A DNA stretch of 64,000 nucleotides from Alteriqipengyuania abyssalis (GTDB lineage: Bacteria > Pseudomonadota > Alphaproteobacteria > Sphingomonadales > Sphingomonadaceae): contig NZ_JAHWXP010000002.1 in assembly GCF_019857185.1 (NCBI RefSeq), forward strand, positions 620,001 to 684,000, written 5' to 3'. Every line of letters starts with the position of its first letter. Position 1 is the first letter of the stretch. The notes beneath the pieces are model-generated. The model saw only the letters and a list, made by a program, of their open reading frames with translations. It had not been told where the DNA came from and did not search any database. This document shows, one piece after another, positions 36,126 to 45,221 of this stretch. The position numbers and the translations under genes were made by a program.

Positions 36126-37676
36126 CTATTCCAGCCCGACTTCTTCCGCCAGCCAGCGCGCCGCCTCCTGCGGCGTCTTCTTCTCGCCATCGGTGCGGTC
36201 GACCGAAAAGTTTGCCTCGCGCATAGCCTCGACGTTGATCGTGCCCAGCAGCGGGCGCAGCGCATTGATAAGCCGTTCGTCGTTCGCGCGTTCGGGCGAG
36301 AGGATGATCAGCGTGTCGTAGCTGGGCAGTGCCTCACGCGGATCTTCGAGCACGCGCAGGCGATCGGCGGCGATCCGACCGTCCGAGGTATAGGCGGTGA
36401 TCACGTCGGCTTCGCTGGAGCGGAGCGCGTCGTACATGAAGGTGGGCGAGAAATTGCGCTGGTTGGCGAATTTCAGACCATAGGCATCGCGCACCGCGAA
36501 CCATTCGGGCCGTTCGAACCATTCCGGATCGCCGCCCGCCACCAGCCGGGGGGCTGCGCGCGCCAGATCCTCGATCGTGCGAATGCCCAGCTCGTCTGCC
36601 CGATCTTCACGCATCGCGAAGGCATAGGCGTTTTCAAACCCCAGCTTGCCGAGCACGCGGGAGCCTTGCACCTCGCGCTCCCATTTCCGGATCGCGTCGT
36701 ACATCGCATCGCGGCCCGGGTTGTCGGTCCGCTTCATCTGGTTGGCCCAGATCGTGCCGGTATAGTCGAAATAGAGGTCGATCGACCCATCGGCGACGGC
36801 CTGCGCGACCACTGCCGAGCCCAGGCCTTCGCGATATTCGACGTTGTAGCCCGCCTGCTCCAGCTGCGCGCCCACTAGCCGTCCGAGGATCAGCTGTTCT
36901 GAAAACTGCTTGGTCCCGATGACCACCGTGTCGCGTCCGTCGTCGCGGCTCCAGTCGACCTGGCTGACGAAGGCCGCTGCGACCCCGATGGCGACCGCAA
37001 TCGCACCGCCCAACCACAGGCGCCGGTCACGGTGGCGGAAGCCTGCTTCGATCGTGCCGAGCAGCGCGTCGGCGATGATCGCCAGCCCCGCGCTGGCGAT
37101 GCAGCCCGCCAGCACCAGCGACCAGTTCTGCGTTTGCAGCCCGGCGAAGATCGGATCGCCCAGGCTGGGCTGACCGATGGTGGTCGAAAGCGTCGCCGCG
37201 CCGATGGTCCACACGGCGGCGGTGCGGATGCCCGCCATGATATAGGGCGCGGTGAGTGGTGCCTCGACCAGCCGCAGTCTCTGCCAGAAATTCATTCCCA
37301 CGCCGTCGGCCGCCTCGATCACCCCGGGGTCGAGATTGGCCTGCGCCGTCACCGCGTTGCGCAGGATCGGCAGCAGCGCGTAGAGCGCCAGCGCAAGCAG
37401 CGCGGGCAGAAAGCCGAGCGTGGGGAGGTCTTCGCCGAAGACCGCACGCAGGCTCAGCAGGATCGGGAAGAACAGCGCCAGCAGCGCGAGCGCGGGGATC
37501 GTCTGGACGAGGCTGGCAAAGCCCAGCGCGGCGCGCGAGACCGCCTGGCTCCGGCTCGCCCACACCGCCAGCGGCAGCGCGACCGCGATGCCGAGGCCGA
37601 TCGCGCAGGCAGCCAGGATGACATGCTGGGCGAGCACGCCGCCAAGCCCCATCAGCGCGGTCCACACGCCGCTCAT
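36126..37676 (-). CDS. Osmoprotectant ABC transporter: permease fused to substrate-binding domain
   Basis: 516 residues. The first ~230 form an OpuCB/ProW-type permease with about six helices and the coupling segment VIEAADGVGMNFWQRLRLVEAPL (EAA loop). A further helix at about 225-245 leads into an OpuCC/ProX-type binding domain: IGTKQFSEQLILGRLVGAQLE, DLYFDYTGTIW and the closing SERANDERL region. It should import glycine betaine, choline or a similar compatible solute. The fusion puts the binding domain on the periplasmic face. It overlaps the ATPase gene by 4 bp (ATGA). Confidence 0.93.
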   Translation of the reverse strand: MSGVWTALMGLGGVLAQHVILAACAIGLGIAVALPLAVWASRSQAVSRAALGFASLVQTIPALALLALFFPILLSLRAVFGEDLPTLGFLPALLALALYALLPILRNAVTAQANLDPGVIEAADGVGMNFWQRLRLVEAPLTAPYIMAGIRTAAVWTIGAATLSTTIGQPSLGDPIFAGLQTQNWSLVLAGCIASAGLAIIADALLGTIEAGFRHRDRRLWLGGAIAVAIGVAAAFVSQVDWSRDDGRDTVVIGTKQFSEQLILGRLVGAQLEQAGYNVEYREGLGSAVVAQAVADGSIDLYFDYTGTIWANQMKRTDNPGRDAMYDAIRKWEREVQGSRVLGKLGFENAYAFAMREDRADELGIRTIEDLARAAPRLVAGGDPEWFERPEWFAVRDAYGLKFANQRNFSPTFMYDALRSSEADVITAYTSDGRIAADRLRVLEDPREALPSYDTLIILSPERANDERLINALRPLLGTINVEAMREANFSVDRTDGEKKTPQEAARWLAEEVGLE

Positions 37677-38428
37677 CTCTCCAGCTCCTTGAGCCGTTCG
37701 GCCTGGTGCCGCGGAACCGCGACCAGCCCCTGCGCGACCTCTCCGCCGCCACCGCTGGCGAGTGCCTGCGGGGTTTCGTCGGCGACGATCTTCCCTGCAT
37801 CCATCACCAGCACGCGGTCGGCGAGAATCAGCGCCTCGGCCATGTCGTGCGTAACCATCAGCGTCGTCAGTTCGAGCCGGTCGTGCAGATCGCGCACGCG
37901 GGTGCCCAGCGCATCGCGGGTGACCGGGTCGAGCGCGCCGAACGGTTCGTCCATCAACAGCAGATCGGGATCGCCCGCGAGCGCGCGGGCCACGCCCACG
38001 CGCTGCTGCTGGCCGCCCGAGAGTTCCTCGGGCAGACGGCTGGCCATCGCGGGGTCGAGATCGACCAGTTCGAGCAGTTCGCCGATCCGCTCCCGGCTCA
38101 GGTTGTCGCCGACCAGTCGCGGGCCGATCGCGATGTTCTCGCCCACGCGCATGTGGGGGAAGAGGCCGATGCGCTGGAAGACATAACCCATCTGGCGCCG
38201 CATCGCGGTGGCATCGCGCGTGGTGACGTCTTCGTCATCCAGCAGCACGCGCCCGGTGGTCGGTTCGACCAGGCGGTTGATGGTCTTGAGCAGGGTCGAT
38301 TTGCCCGATCCCGATGCGCCGACCAGCGCGACGAAGCTGCCAGCCTCGATCGTCAGGTCGATACCGGCCAGTGCCTCGGTCGTATCATAGCGTTTGGTGA
38401 CGCTGTCGAACGTGAGCGATGCTGCCAT
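37673..38428 (-). CDS. Osmoprotectant ABC transporter ATP-binding protein
   Basis: 251 residues. Walker A GASGSGKST, signature LSGGQQQRVG, Walker B LLLMDEPFGALD and the H-loop TLMVTHDMAEAL are all present. It belongs to the OpuCA/ProV group but lacks the C-terminal CBS pair found in many of them, so any ionic-strength sensing must lie elsewhere. It powers the permease-binding fusion encoded next, with a 4-bp overlap, and lies 11 bp behind the HWE kinase gene. Confidence 0.94.
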   Translation of the reverse strand: MAASLTFDSVTKRYDTTEALAGIDLTIEAGSFVALVGASGSGKSTLLKTINRLVEPTTGRVLLDDEDVTTRDATAMRRQMGYVFQRIGLFPHMRVGENIAIGPRLVGDNLSRERIGELLELVDLDPAMASRLPEELSGGQQQRVGVARALAGDPDLLLMDEPFGALDPVTRDALGTRVRDLHDRLELTTLMVTHDMAEALILADRVLVMDAGKIVADETPQALASGGGGEVAQGLVAVPRHQAERLKELER

Positions 38429-38439
38429 GCGGCGGGCCG

Positions 38440-39951
38440 TTATCCTGCCAGCGCGGCGAGCGACAGGTCGAGCACCACGGACAGGCCGTCCTCACTCCAT
38501 TGGCGGTCGATCCGCCCCTGCATCTGCCCCTCGACGCTCATCTTGAGCAGGCGCGAACCGAAGCCTTCGCCGCCGGTCTCCAGCGGAGCCACGCCGGGTT
38601 CGTGCCATTCGATCCGCAGCATGTCGTGATCCGCCTGCGAAATGGTGACGTCGACCACGCCTTCCTCGTTCGCGAGCACGCCGTACTTCGCCGAATTGGT
38701 CGCCAGTTCGTGGAACACCAGCGCCAGCGGGGTCGCCGCGCGCCCCTGGATCGTGGGGTTGGAGCCGGTCACCGTGATCCGCTGTTCATGCTGCGAATTA
38801 TACGGCGCGAAAATCTGATCGAGCAGGCCATGAAGCGTATTTTCGCGGACCATCCCGGTGGGCGCGACGAATTCATGCGCACGGCCCAGCGCTGCGATCT
38901 TGTCGGTCATCTCCTGCGCGAAATAGCGCAGGTCCGGATCGCGCCGCGCGGACAGGGTGATCAGGCTGGCGACCACCGCGAAGATGTTCTTGATCCGGTG
39001 CGACAGCTCGCGCGCGAGCAGGTCGCGGCTTTCGGACAGCCGATGCGCATCGTCGATATCGATGATCGTGCCGACCCACCGCCAGCGGCCATTGCCCAGC
39101 TGGATCGGCACCGCGCGGCTCAGCGCCCAGCGGTATGATCCGTCGGCCAGTCGCAGCCGCCACTCGTCCTCGTAAACCTGCTTGGCGCGCGCCGCCTCCT
39201 GCAGCTTGAGGCGGCTCTGGTCGAACTCGTCCGGGTGGATATGCGCCTGCCAGTCGTCCGCTGACCGCGGCGGGGTGGCTCCGGTGACTTCGTCCCAGCG
39301 TGCGTTGAAGAAATCGAAGGTCAGATCCTCGTCGGCCGACCACGCGATGCCCGGCACCGAATCGAGCACCAGATTGAGCATCCGCGCGCGCTCCTTCGCC
39401 TGGTCGCGCGAACGCAGTGCCTCGCGCTCGTTGACGAAGCGGCGCACGGCGGAACGGGCGAGCACACGCAACCCCTCCTGCTGTAATTCGTTCAGGCCCT
39501 CGGGATGCGGCTCGGTGTCGATCACGCACAGCGCGCCCAGCTCGGTCCCGTCCTCGGTCACCAGCGGGGCACCCGCATAGAAGCGCAGGTGCGTCTCGCC
39601 CGTGACCAGATCATTATCGGCAAAGCGCGGATCTTTCGTGGCATCGGGCACCACGAACAGCTCGTCCCCCTGCATCGCATGGGCGCAGAAGCTGACCGAG
39701 CGCGGCGTCTCGTTGCTTTCGAGCCCATGGCGGGCGAGGAAGCGCTGGCGGCGTTCCTCGACGATGGTCACGCTTGCGTTTGGCGTGCCGCACAGTTTCG
39801 CGGCGAAGGCGGCGATCGATTCGAGCTCGAAATCGTCTTCCAGCGAATCGATACCGAAGGGCGCAAGCTCACGCGCGCGGTCCCCCGGCGCACTGGCCGC
39901 TGCATCCGGACGATTCGCGTCCGCGCTCTTGGTTTCGAAAAGAGTGTCCAT
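38440..39951 (-). CDS. HWE-family sensor histidine kinase (GAF-PAS)
   Basis: 503 residues, no membrane helix. A GAF domain (about 43-175, SFCAHAMQ, FYAGAPL, GALCVID) and a PAS domain (about 192-302) lead to an HWE kinase core with phospho-acceptor His318 in LARELSHRIKN, the N box HELATNSAKYG and the W-x-E motif IEWHEPG that names the family. The PAS domain lacks the LOV cysteine motif, so it is not a blue-light sensor. No response regulator is adjacent. It is first in an apparent operon with the osmoprotectant transporter, which suggests it responds to or tunes osmolyte uptake. Confidence 0.93.
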   Translation of the reverse strand: MDTLFETKSADANRPDAAASAPGDRARELAPFGIDSLEDDFELESIAAFAAKLCGTPNASVTIVEERRQRFLARHGLESNETPRSVSFCAHAMQGDELFVVPDATKDPRFADNDLVTGETHLRFYAGAPLVTEDGTELGALCVIDTEPHPEGLNELQQEGLRVLARSAVRRFVNEREALRSRDQAKERARMLNLVLDSVPGIAWSADEDLTFDFFNARWDEVTGATPPRSADDWQAHIHPDEFDQSRLKLQEAARAKQVYEDEWRLRLADGSYRWALSRAVPIQLGNGRWRWVGTIIDIDDAHRLSESRDLLARELSHRIKNIFAVVASLITLSARRDPDLRYFAQEMTDKIAALGRAHEFVAPTGMVRENTLHGLLDQIFAPYNSQHEQRITVTGSNPTIQGRAATPLALVFHELATNSAKYGVLANEEGVVDVTISQADHDMLRIEWHEPGVAPLETGGEGFGSRLLKMSVEGQMQGRIDRQWSEDGLSVVLDLSLAALAG

Positions 39952-40095
39952 GATCCCGTCAGCGACAGGATATAACCATCAGCACCGGTTCCGCCACCAA
40001 AGGTTTATATTGCATGATATTTGTTAAACTTTGCCGGCCGGTTTGCGGGGGCTCGCGGGCTTGCTATGCGCACCCGCAAACAGAAGGATACCCCC

Positions 40096-41265
40096 ATGCG
40101 CGCAACCCCTGAATTCGACTTCCAGCTTGGTGAAAGCGCGGAGATGATCCGCGAGAGCGTCGGCCGCTTCGCCGACGAGCAGATCGCTCCGCTGGCAGAG
40201 AAGATCGACCGCGAGGACTGGTTTCCCAAGGACGCGCTGTGGGCGCAGATGGGCGAGCTGGGCCTGCACGGCATCACCGTCGATCCCGAGGATGGCGGGC
40301 TTGGCCTCGGCTATCTCGAACATGTGATCGCGGTCGAGGAAGTCAGCCGGGCGAGTGCTTCGCTGGGGCTCAGCTACGGCGCACACTCCAACCTGTGCAT
40401 CAACCAGATCCGCCGCTGGGGCAACGAGGAACAGAAGGCGAAGTATCTGCCCGGGCTGATCAGTGGCGAACACGTCGGTTCGCTGGCGATGAGCGAGGCA
40501 AGCGCGGGTTCGGACGTTGTCTCGATGAAGCTGAAGGCCGACGCGGTCGAGGGCGGCTACCGCCTGAACGGGACCAAGTTCTGGATCACCAACGCGCCCT
40601 ATGCCGATACGCTGGTGGTCTATGCCAAGACCGACAGCGAGGCGGGATCGCGCGGGATCACTGCCTTCCTGATCGAGAAGGGCGATGAAGGCTTCTCGAT
40701 CGGCCAGAAGATCGAAAAGGTCGGCATGCGCGGCTCGCCGACGAGCGAGCTGGTGTTCGACGACTGCCGCATCCCCGAGGATCGCGTGATGGGCCCGGTC
40801 GGCGGCGGCGTGGGCGTGCTGATGAGCGGGCTCGATTACGAGCGCGTGGTGCTCTCCGGCATCCAGCTGGGCATCATGCAGGCCTGCCTCGACACCGTGA
40901 TTCCCTATCTTCGCGAGCGCACGCAGTTCGGCAAGCCGATCGGGTCTTTCCAGCTCATGCAGGCCAAGGTCGCGGACATGTACGTCGCGCTGCAATCGGC
41001 GCGGGCCTACACCTATGCCGTGGCCAAGAGCTGCGATGCGGGCCAGACCACCCGCTTCGACGCGGCGGGCGCGATCCTGCTGTCGAGCGAGAACGCGTTC
41101 CGCGTCGCGGCGGAGAGCGTGCAGGCGCTGGGCGGGGCGGGCTATACGCTCGACTGGCCGGTCGAGCGCTACATGCGCGACGCCAAGCTGCTCGACATCG
41201 GCGCGGGCACCAATGAAATCCGGCGGATGCTGATCGGCCGCGAACTGATAGGAGCCGCAGGGTGA
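40096..41265 (+). CDS. ivd: Isovaleryl-CoA dehydrogenase
   Basis: 389 residues, full length. SLAMSEASAGSDVVSMKLKA and WITNAPYADTLVVYAKT are acyl-CoA dehydrogenase motifs. The catalytic Glu is at position 249 in GLDYERVVLSG, the location special to isovaleryl-CoA dehydrogenase, while the usual C-terminal Glu site is replaced (LDIGAGTNEIRRM). This assigns it to leucine degradation, oxidising isovaleryl-CoA to 3-methylcrotonyl-CoA with FAD and electron-transfer flavoprotein. The ATG follows AGAAGGA. The phnA-like gene overlaps its stop, and methylcrotonyl-CoA carboxylase follows. Confidence 0.96.
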   Translation: MRATPEFDFQLGESAEMIRESVGRFADEQIAPLAEKIDREDWFPKDALWAQMGELGLHGITVDPEDGGLGLGYLEHVIAVEEVSRASASLGLSYGAHSNLCINQIRRWGNEEQKAKYLPGLISGEHVGSLAMSEASAGSDVVSMKLKADAVEGGYRLNGTKFWITNAPYADTLVVYAKTDSEAGSRGITAFLIEKGDEGFSIGQKIEKVGMRGSPTSELVFDDCRIPEDRVMGPVGGGVGVLMSGLDYERVVLSGIQLGIMQACLDTVIPYLRERTQFGKPIGSFQLMQAKVADMYVALQSARAYTYAVAKSCDAGQTTRFDAAGAILLSSENAFRVAAESVQALGGAGYTLDWPVERYMRDAKLLDIGAGTNEIRRMLIGRELIGAAG

Positions 41266-41567
41266 GCGATAGCGAAGATTACGTCTACGACGAGGAAAGC
41301 GGCGAGTGGATGCCCGCCTCGGAGCTGGCGGCAAAGCAGGCTGCGGCGGACACCGTCGAAGTGCGCGATGCGGTCGGCAACCTGCTTGCCGACGGCGACC
41401 AGGTGACGCTGATCAAGGACCTCGACGTGAAGGGCGCGGGCCAGACGCTCAAGCAGGGCACACTGATCAAATCGATCCGCCTGACCGGCGACGCGCAGGA
41501 GATCGACTGCAAATACCCCGGCATCAAGGGCCTAGTGCTGCGCGCCGAGTTCGTGAAGAAACGCTGA
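41262..41567 (+). CDS. PhnA/YjdM-like small protein inside the leucine operon
   Basis: 101 residues. The C-terminal 70 residues match the PhnA/YjdM fold: [36 protein letters not shown] and the end [19 protein letters not shown]. The N-terminal zinc-ribbon of full PhnA is missing; only [16 protein letters not shown] precedes the fold. The family has no phosphonate role in most genomes and its function is unknown. It starts with GTG overlapping the ivd stop (GTGA) and lies 10 bp before mccB, so it is transcribed with both. Confidence 0.88.
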   Translation: MSDSEDYVYDEESGEWMPASELAAKQAAADTVEVRDAVGNLLADGDQVTLIKDLDVKGAGQTLKQGTLIKSIRLTGDAQEIDCKYPGIKGLVLRAEFVKKR

Positions 41568-41577
41568 GATTGAAAAT

Positions 41578-43185
41578 ATGACCGCACCCGTACTCACCTC
41601 GATGCTCGACCGTGAAGCGCCCGATGCCAAGGCGCGCTTCGATCACAACAAGGCGCTGGCGCAGCAATTGCGCGAAAAGGTCGCCGAGGCTGCGCTGGGC
41701 GGGAGCGAGAAGCATCGCGAGCGGCATGTCTCGCGCGGCAAGCTGCTGCCCCGCGAAAGAGTCGAGCGGCTGCTCGATCCCGGCTCGCCCTTTCTCGAGA
41801 TCGGCCAGCTCGCCGCCAATGGGATGTACGAAGGCGACGTCAACGGCGCCTCGATGATCTGCGGCGTGGGGCGCGTGTCCGGGCGGCAGGTGATGATCGT
41901 GTGCAACGATCCGACCGTGAAGGGCGGCTCCTACTACCCGATGACGGTCAAGAAGCACCTGCGTGCGCAGGAAATCGCGCAGGAAAACCGCTTGCCGTGC
42001 ATCTATCTGGTCGACAGCGGCGGCGCGAACCTGCCCTATCAGGCCGAGGTTTTCCCGGACAAGGAGCACTTCGGGCGCATCTTCTTCAACCAGGCGCAGA
42101 TGAGCAGCCTCGGCATTCCGCAGATCGCCTGCGTCATGGGCAGCTGCACCGCGGGCGGGGCCTATGTGCCCGCGATGAGCGACGAGAGCGTGATCGTGCG
42201 CAATCAGGGCACGATCTTCCTCGCCGGGCCGCCGCTGGTGAAGGCCGCAACGGGCGAGGAAATCAGCGCCGAGGATCTGGGCGGCGGTGACCTGCACGCC
42301 AAGAAATCCGGCGTGGTCGACCATCTGGCAGAGAACGACGAACACGCGCTGACCATCGTGCGCGATATCGTCAGCCATCTGGGTGCCAACACCGATGCCG
42401 CGACCAATATCGACCTTCAGGAGCCGGTGCCGCCGAAGTTCGACGCGGAAGACCTCTACGCGCTGATCCCCGAGGATGTCCGCGCACCCTACGACGTGCA
42501 CGAGGTCATCGCGCGGCTGGTCGACGGCAGCGAGTTCCACGAATTCAAGAAGGACTATGGCAGCACGCTGGTGTGCGGCTTCGCGCATGTCTGGGGCATG
42601 CCGGTGGCGATCCTCGCCAATAATGGCGTGCTGTTCTCGGAAAGCGCGGTGAAGGGGGCGCACTTCATCGAACTCGCCTGCCAGCGGCGCATCCCGCTGC
42701 TGTTCCTGCAGAACATCTCCGGCTTCATGGTCGGGGGCAAGTACGAGGCGGAAGGCATCGCCAAGCACGGTGCGAAGCTGGTGACCGCCGTTGCCACCGC
42801 CAGCGTGCCCAAGGTCACCATCCTGATCGGCGGCAGCTTCGGCGCGGGCAATTACGGCATGGCGGGCCGCGCCTATTCCCCGCGCTTCCTGTTCAGCTGG
42901 CCCAACAGCCGCATCTCGGTGATGGGCGGCGAACAGGCCGCTTCGGTGCTCGCCACGGTCCACCGCGATGCGGATTCGTGGACCGAGGAGCAGGCCGAGG
43001 AGTTCAAGGCCCCCATCCGTCAGAAGTACGAGGACGAGGGCAATCCCTACTACGCCACCGCGCGCATGTGGGACGATGGGGTGATCGACCCGGTGCAGAC
43101 TCGCGACGTGCTGGGCCTCGCCTTCGCCGCCTGCCTGGAAGCGCCGATCGAGGATCGCCCGCGCTTCGGTGTCTTCCGGATGTAG
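41578..43185 (+). CDS. mccB: Methylcrotonyl-CoA carboxylase beta subunit
   Basis: 535 residues. The carboxyltransferase motifs are [43 protein letters not shown] and the C-terminal [38 protein letters not shown], which mark the 3-methylcrotonyl-CoA (not propionyl-CoA) type. It transfers carboxyl from biotin to 3-methylcrotonyl-CoA in leucine degradation. The biotin-carrying alpha subunit and the hydratase and lyase genes of the pathway are not in the window downstream, since the strand switches at 43.2 kb; they must lie elsewhere. Confidence 0.95.
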   Translation: MTAPVLTSMLDREAPDAKARFDHNKALAQQLREKVAEAALGGSEKHRERHVSRGKLLPRERVERLLDPGSPFLEIGQLAANGMYEGDVNGASMICGVGRVSGRQVMIVCNDPTVKGGSYYPMTVKKHLRAQEIAQENRLPCIYLVDSGGANLPYQAEVFPDKEHFGRIFFNQAQMSSLGIPQIACVMGSCTAGGAYVPAMSDESVIVRNQGTIFLAGPPLVKAATGEEISAEDLGGGDLHAKKSGVVDHLAENDEHALTIVRDIVSHLGANTDAATNIDLQEPVPPKFDAEDLYALIPEDVRAPYDVHEVIARLVDGSEFHEFKKDYGSTLVCGFAHVWGMPVAILANNGVLFSESAVKGAHFIELACQRRIPLLFLQNISGFMVGGKYEAEGIAKHGAKLVTAVATASVPKVTILIGGSFGAGNYGMAGRAYSPRFLFSWPNSRISVMGGEQAASVLATVHRDADSWTEEQAEEFKAPIRQKYEDEGNPYYATARMWDDGVIDPVQTRDVLGLAFAACLEAPIEDRPRFGVFRM

Positions 43186-43203
43186 CGACGCTGTGGCTGA
43201 CAA

Positions 43204-43221
43204 GGGTGACACGTGTCACCC
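43204..43221. repeat. 18-bp perfect palindrome after mccB
   Basis: GGGTGACACGTGTCACCC reads identically on both strands, centred on CACGTG. It lies 19 bp after the mccB stop in a 253-bp gap between convergent genes. With only a CACGTG centre it is a poor hairpin but a good binding site for a dimeric protein. Its role is unknown. Confidence 0.45.
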
Positions 43222-43393
43222 ATGTGGCACTCTGCAAAGTCTCCGTGAAATCAGAGGGATGTCTGCATTCGGGTGACGCTTTTACGGTTTTCACGCGGTG
43301 CGGATTTGTGAGGGTGAGGGACGACGATGGGAAAGAGCCGTCCGCACCCTAGCGCCCCGGACGCAGGTAGGAAAATCGGTTGCCTGAAGGTCG

Positions 43394-43431
43394 GCCCGGG
43401 CGGGGCGATCGCCCGCCCCGTGGGCCCGGGC
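43394..43431. terminator. GC-only hairpin between convergent genes
   Basis: GCCCGGGC at 43394-43401 can pair with GCCCGGGC at 43424-43431, extended by GGGG/CCCC inside with a 4-base bulge. It lies just after the stop of the minus-strand nucleotidase gene. There is no T-run on either strand, so an intrinsic terminator is not proven. Confidence 0.35.
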
Positions 43432-43438
43432 AGTCTGC

Positions 43439-45151
43439 CTACTCGACCGCAGTGATCCGCCCGGTAGCTGGCAGCGCGACCATGTCCTTGCCCGCCAGGT
43501 AGGCCTCGATCGCGTCCAGATCGACCGGGCCGGTGACCACGTCGGTGCCATCCTTGAACACGGTGAAGCTGTCGCCGCCCGCGGCGAGGAAGCTGTTCAT
43601 CGTGACGCGGTAATCGGCTTGGGGATTGATCGGCTTGCCGTCGAGCGTGACCGAGACGACGCGCGATCCGACGGGGCGGCTCATGTCATAGACGAGCGCG
43701 AACCCTTCGGACGGGCTGAAGGTCTGCACGAAACCATCATCGTCGAACTGCTGTTCGAGCAGCGCGAGCAATTGTGCGCCGGTGAAGGTCTTGGTCACCA
43801 GCGTGTTGCCGAAGGGCTGGACCGAATAGATGCTGCCGAAGGTGATCGTGCCGTCCGCCGCAGACTCCAGCCCCGCGCCGCGAATGCCCGAATTGTTCAT
43901 GAAGGCGATCTGCGCGCCCGCGTCGCGGGTCGCGAAAAGCTGCGCGTCGGCGATGAAATTGCCCAGCTGGGTTTCCTCGGTCGCGGGGCCGGGCGCTGCT
44001 GGATTGCCGCTGATCCGGCCGACCGGGCGCTGCTCCGCCGCGCTCGCCGCGTTGCTGTAGCGCGCGACATATTCGATGAGGTCGCTGCGCGGAATCAGTG
44101 TGGCGAAGTCGGGGTTCGCGTCTTGCGGCGCGGCGCTCTGCACCACGACGTTGTCTGCGGTGACGCCCACCACATCATGTGTCGCCGGATCGAAATCGAG
44201 AGTGATGTCGGTCAGCAGCGAACCGCCATAGCCTGCACTGGTGACGAGGAAGCTGCGCGCCGGGTCGATCTTCGAAAAATCGCACACATAGGCGGCGTGG
44301 GTATGGCCCGAGAGGACCAGGTTTACCCGCGGATCGACCTGCTTGAGAATGTCGATCAGCGGCCCGGCAACGCCGCCGCAACTTTTGTCGTTGAAGCCGA
44401 CATCGGTGTACAGGCCCTGGTGGATCGCGACCACGATCGCATCCGCGCCCTGTTCTTCCAGCAGCGGCAAGGTGCGGTTGATCGCCGCCGCCTCGTCGCC
44501 AAAGGTCAGCCCGTCGACCCCGCTGGGCGTCACCAGCGTGGGGGTTTCCTTCAGCGTCAGGCCGATCACGCCGATCTTTATCTCGCCCGCGGGGGTCTCG
44601 AACGTCTTGATCCCGTAGGCGGGGAACAGCGTGCCGCCATCCTCCATCGCGACGTTCGCGGCGAGGAAGGCGAAGTCCGCGCCGGCAAAATCGGGCTCTA
44701 CCGCGCACGGATCGCGCAGGGTCAGCTTCTCGCAGCCGCCATCCTGCACGCGCCTGAGTTCGCGCCAGCCCCTGTCGAATTCGTGATTGCCGACAGCGTT
44801 GAAATCGAGCCCGATGCGGTTCATCGCGCCGATCGTCGGCTCGTCGAGGAACAGCGAGGAGACCAGCGGGCTCGCCCCGATCAGGTCGCCGGCTGCGATC
44901 ACCATCGTGTTTTTGTGCTTCGCGCGCACCGCATCGACCGCAGAGGCCAGCCAGGCCGCGCCGCCGGCCTTCGCCTCGCGTCCGTCGCCCAGTTTCACGG
45001 GCCGGGTGATCGGCTCCAGATTGCCGTGAAAATCGTTGAGCCCGACGATGCCGATGGTAACCGGCTCGGCTGCGCGCTGGTCGGGGACGGTGGCGCAGGC
45101 ACCCAGATAGAGCGGGAGCGCGAGGGCGAGCAGAATGCGTTTTGCGGTCAT
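43439..45151 (-). CDS. 5'-nucleotidase/UshA-family lipoprotein
   Basis: 570 residues. A lipoprotein signal with lipobox LGAC precedes a metallophosphoesterase domain with GLNDFHGNLEP (metal ligands Asp and His), GDLIGASPL, GNHEFDRG and GHTHAAYVC, then a C-terminal 5'-nucleotidase domain (NSGIRG, SIYSVQPFGNTL, SFLAAGGDSF). It hydrolyses extracellular nucleotides or related phosphoesters in the periplasm, supplying phosphate and nucleosides. No regulatory site is obvious upstream. Confidence 0.95.
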   Translation of the reverse strand: MTAKRILLALALPLYLGACATVPDQRAAEPVTIGIVGLNDFHGNLEPITRPVKLGDGREAKAGGAAWLASAVDAVRAKHKNTMVIAAGDLIGASPLVSSLFLDEPTIGAMNRIGLDFNAVGNHEFDRGWRELRRVQDGGCEKLTLRDPCAVEPDFAGADFAFLAANVAMEDGGTLFPAYGIKTFETPAGEIKIGVIGLTLKETPTLVTPSGVDGLTFGDEAAAINRTLPLLEEQGADAIVVAIHQGLYTDVGFNDKSCGGVAGPLIDILKQVDPRVNLVLSGHTHAAYVCDFSKIDPARSFLVTSAGYGGSLLTDITLDFDPATHDVVGVTADNVVVQSAAPQDANPDFATLIPRSDLIEYVARYSNAASAAEQRPVGRISGNPAAPGPATEETQLGNFIADAQLFATRDAGAQIAFMNNSGIRGAGLESAADGTITFGSIYSVQPFGNTLVTKTFTGAQLLALLEQQFDDDGFVQTFSPSEGFALVYDMSRPVGSRVVSVTLDGKPINPQADYRVTMNSFLAAGGDSFTVFKDGTDVVTGPVDLDAIEAYLAGKDMVALPATGRITAVE

Positions 45152-45221
45152 CCGCCCCGCATGCGCGCGTGCTGTTGCAAGTTCAAGAACCAGTGCAGCG
45201 TTCCGGCCCGAAGGGCGCGCG

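Noticed and set aside
39951-40096. GGAAC upstream of the HWE kinase gene as a stress promoter.
   Set aside because: No CGTT-like element occurs at 16-17 bp spacing on that strand.
43394-43431. Strong GC hairpin as a confirmed intrinsic terminator.
   Set aside because: There is no T-run on either strand and the stem has a 4-base bulge; kept only as a low-confidence feature.
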